Assembly (NCBI GenBank): GCA_021769545.1
Contig: JAETSS010000006.1
Location: 1-14,781 of the forward strand
DNA: 14,781 nt
Reading direction: 5' to 3'
From: Eubacterium sp.
Lineage (GTDB): Bacteria > Bacillota_A > Clostridia > Peptostreptococcales > Anaerovoracaceae
In this document: in pieces, positions 13,504 to 14,781 of the stretch
Layout: the number at the start of each line of letters is the position of its first letter
Numbering within the stretch: position 1 is the stretch's first letter
Program-made: the position numbers and the translations under genes
The notes under the pieces: model-generated
Told to the model about the DNA's origin: nothing
What the model saw: only the letters and a program-made list of their open reading frames with translations
Databases searched by the model: none

Positions 13504-14652
13504 ATGAAAATGAAAGTAGTATTGGCACCGGATTCATTCAAAGGAAGCCTGTCTGCCCTTGAGGTGGCGGAGGCTATGAAGGAAGGTATATTGAATGTGG
13601 ACCGGAATGTGGAGATAGAAACGGCTCCCATGGCAGACGGTGGCGAAGGGACGACCGACAACGTGATACAGGCCTTTGGCGGCAGCGAAGAATACGTGGA
13701 GGTATCAGGCCCTGTCGGAAGACCCGTCACGGCAAAGTACGGTATATTCAAAGAGAACAAATGCGTGATAGAGGTGGCTGAATCCTCGGGACTGACATTG
13801 CTTGCCCCCGAAGAGCGCGCCCCTCTCATGACTACTACCTTTGGCCTGGGACAGCTGATAAAGGATGCGCTGGATAAGGGCTGTCGGACTTTCGTTATAG
13901 GTTTGGGCGGAAGCGCCACCAATGACGGCGGAGCCGGAATGGCGGCAGCGCTGGGATACGGACTGCTGGATGAAGACGGCAATGGTATACCGTGCTGCGG
14001 AGGGGCCCTTGACAGGCTGGCGCGTATCACGACTGAAGATGTCGATGAAAGGATATTCGCATCGGATTTTCTCATTGCATGCGATGTCAAAAATCCGTTG
14101 TGCGGAGAAAACGGAGCGAGCCGCATCTTCGGACCTCAGAAGGGAGCCGATGATGAAGCGGTGAAGGTGCTGGATAAAAACCTCAGGCACTTTGCGGATA
14201 TCATATACAGAGATCTCGGAAAATCCATAGCGGACATACCGGGAGCGGGCGCAGCCGGAGGTCTGGGAGCAGGCGCCGTGGCATTTTTGAATGGAAAGCT
14301 GGCCGAAGGCGTTACCATAATTGCGGAACTTTCGGAACTGGACAGAAAGATACGCGGAGCAGATCTGGTGTTTACCGGAGAAGGCAAATGCGACAGCCAG
14401 ACCCTCAACGGGAAAACTCCTTTCGGCGTCGCTGCGGTAGCCGGGAGAAATCACGTGCCCGTGTATATAATCGCAGGAACGGTGGGCTCCGGTGTCGAGC
14501 CGCTTTATGATAACGGAGTCCATAAGATATATGGGATCAAAACAGCGGAAATGACCATGGAGTATTCACAGGCCAATGCCGGGAGGCTGATAACGGAAGC
14601 TGCGGCACGCGCTTATGAGGAATTTCTACGTGAAAAAAACATAAAGGGCTGA
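13504..14652 (+). CDS. glxK: Glycerate 2-kinase (GarK/GlxK family), 382 aa
   Basis: Phosphorylates D-glycerate with ATP to 2-phosphoglycerate, feeding glucarate, galactarate or glyoxylate breakdown into glycolysis. The family signatures are clear: VVLAPDSFKGSLSALE at the start, APMADGGEG (about 41-49), FVIGLGGSATNDGGAGMAAA (about 131-149), a DVKNPLCG block, GAAGGLGAGAVAFL and FTGEGKCDSQT near the C-terminus. Length is normal for the family. Three ATGs lie close together (13501, 13504, 13510); the AGAGGA at 13492-13497 fits 13504 best, but 13501 cannot be excluded. It is the second gene of the operon with the C69 peptidase and is divergent from cdaR, the expected regulator. Two hairpins follow. 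Confidence 0.95.
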   Translation: MKMKVVLAPDSFKGSLSALEVAEAMKEGILNVDRNVEIETAPMADGGEGTTDNVIQAFGGSEEYVEVSGPVGRPVTAKYGIFKENKCVIEVAESSGLTLLAPEERAPLMTTTFGLGQLIKDALDKGCRTFVIGLGGSATNDGGAGMAAALGYGLLDEDGNGIPCCGGALDRLARITTEDVDERIFASDFLIACDVKNPLCGENGASRIFGPQKGADDEAVKVLDKNLRHFADIIYRDLGKSIADIPGAGAAGGLGAGAVAFLNGKLAEGVTIIAELSELDRKIRGADLVFTGEGKCDSQTLNGKTPFGVAAVAGRNHVPVYIIAGTVGSGVEPLYDNGVHKIYGIKTAEMTMEYSQANAGRLITEAAARAYEEFLREKNIKG

Positions 14653-14667
14653 TATAGAAAAACAGTT

Positions 14668-14706
14668 GCTCCGGATGTAATCTCCCCTCATTTTTTGGAC
14701 CGGAGC
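14668..14706 (+). other. Hairpin after the glycerate kinase gene
   Basis: GCTCCGG (14668-14674) pairs with CCGGAGC (14700-14706) around a 25-nt loop that itself ends in a T-run (14691-14696). No T-run follows the stem. The loop block CCCCTCATTTTTTGGA (14684-14699) recurs as CCCCTGATTTTTTAGA at 14744-14759, with 14 of 16 bases identical. Confidence 0.5.
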
Positions 14707-14717
14707 GAAAATTTAAA

Positions 14718-14756
14718 GGGACCTGAACTTGTGAAGCTCAGGTCCCCTGATTTTTT
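14718..14756 (+). terminator. Intrinsic terminator of the C69-glycerate kinase operon
   Basis: GGGACCTGA (14718-14726) pairs with TCAGGTCCC (14738-14746); CTT/AAG continues the stem to a 3-nt loop with one mismatch. Six T (14751-14756) follow after four bases. It is about 65 nt past the stop codon. Confidence 0.85.
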
Positions 14757-14781
14757 AGAAAACTTATCGCTTGTTGCTCCT

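Overview
The window looks like chromosomal DNA of a mid-GC member of the Bacillota, most likely a gut- or mouth-type anaerobic Clostridia. The reasons are strong AGGAGG-type ribosome binding sites before most genes, an FMN riboswitch that works through an intrinsic terminator, a HrcA/CIRCE operator, sigma-A-like promoters, U-tailed hairpin terminators, and heavy use of AUA (Ile) and AGA/AGG (Arg) codons. Genus cannot be assigned from the sequence alone. No tRNA, rRNA, insertion sequence, integrase or CRISPR array was seen.

Layout. (1) 1-177 is the 3' end of a sigma-70-like gene. (2) 369-3407 encodes a 1012-residue protein that joins a WYL-like N-terminus, an Upf1-type SF1 helicase and a C-terminal PD-(D/E)XK nuclease-like (DUF2726-like) domain. 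It is a candidate solitary defence or nucleic-acid quality-control enzyme. (3) 3528-5204 (minus strand) is a MATE transporter gene with a complete leader: promoter, FMN aptamer, antiterminator/terminator. This suggests a flavin-related transporter. (4) 5205-5605 is a divergent intergenic region. It holds an array of four units at exactly 73-bp period, each carrying inverted 10-bp arms of the type ATTCCAAAGA / ATTTTTGGAA. I cannot match it to any element class I know. (5) 5593-7332 is a heat-shock module: a perfect CIRCE overlapping a sigma-A promoter, an Hsp20 gene and a zinc-finger-less J-protein gene.

(6) 7443-11945 (minus strand) carries, in transcription order, a CdaR-type sugar-diacid regulator, a membrane-anchored LuxR-type regulator with about seven membrane segments, and a lipoprotein YtcJ-like amidohydrolase. 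(7) 12084-14652 (plus strand, divergent from cdaR) is a two-gene operon of a secernin-like C69 peptidase and a glycerate 2-kinase, followed by terminator hairpins. The cdaR-glycerate kinase pairing fits the known role of CdaR in glucarate/galactarate/glycerate metabolism. The C69 enzyme and the exported amidohydrolase suggest that organic-acid conjugates (amides or small peptides) could be the real substrates, but this is inference.

The strongest candidates for something undescribed are the 73-bp phased inverted-repeat array (5298-5558) and the WYL-helicase-nuclease fusion. The FMN-riboswitch-controlled MATE gene is the next most useful functional lead.
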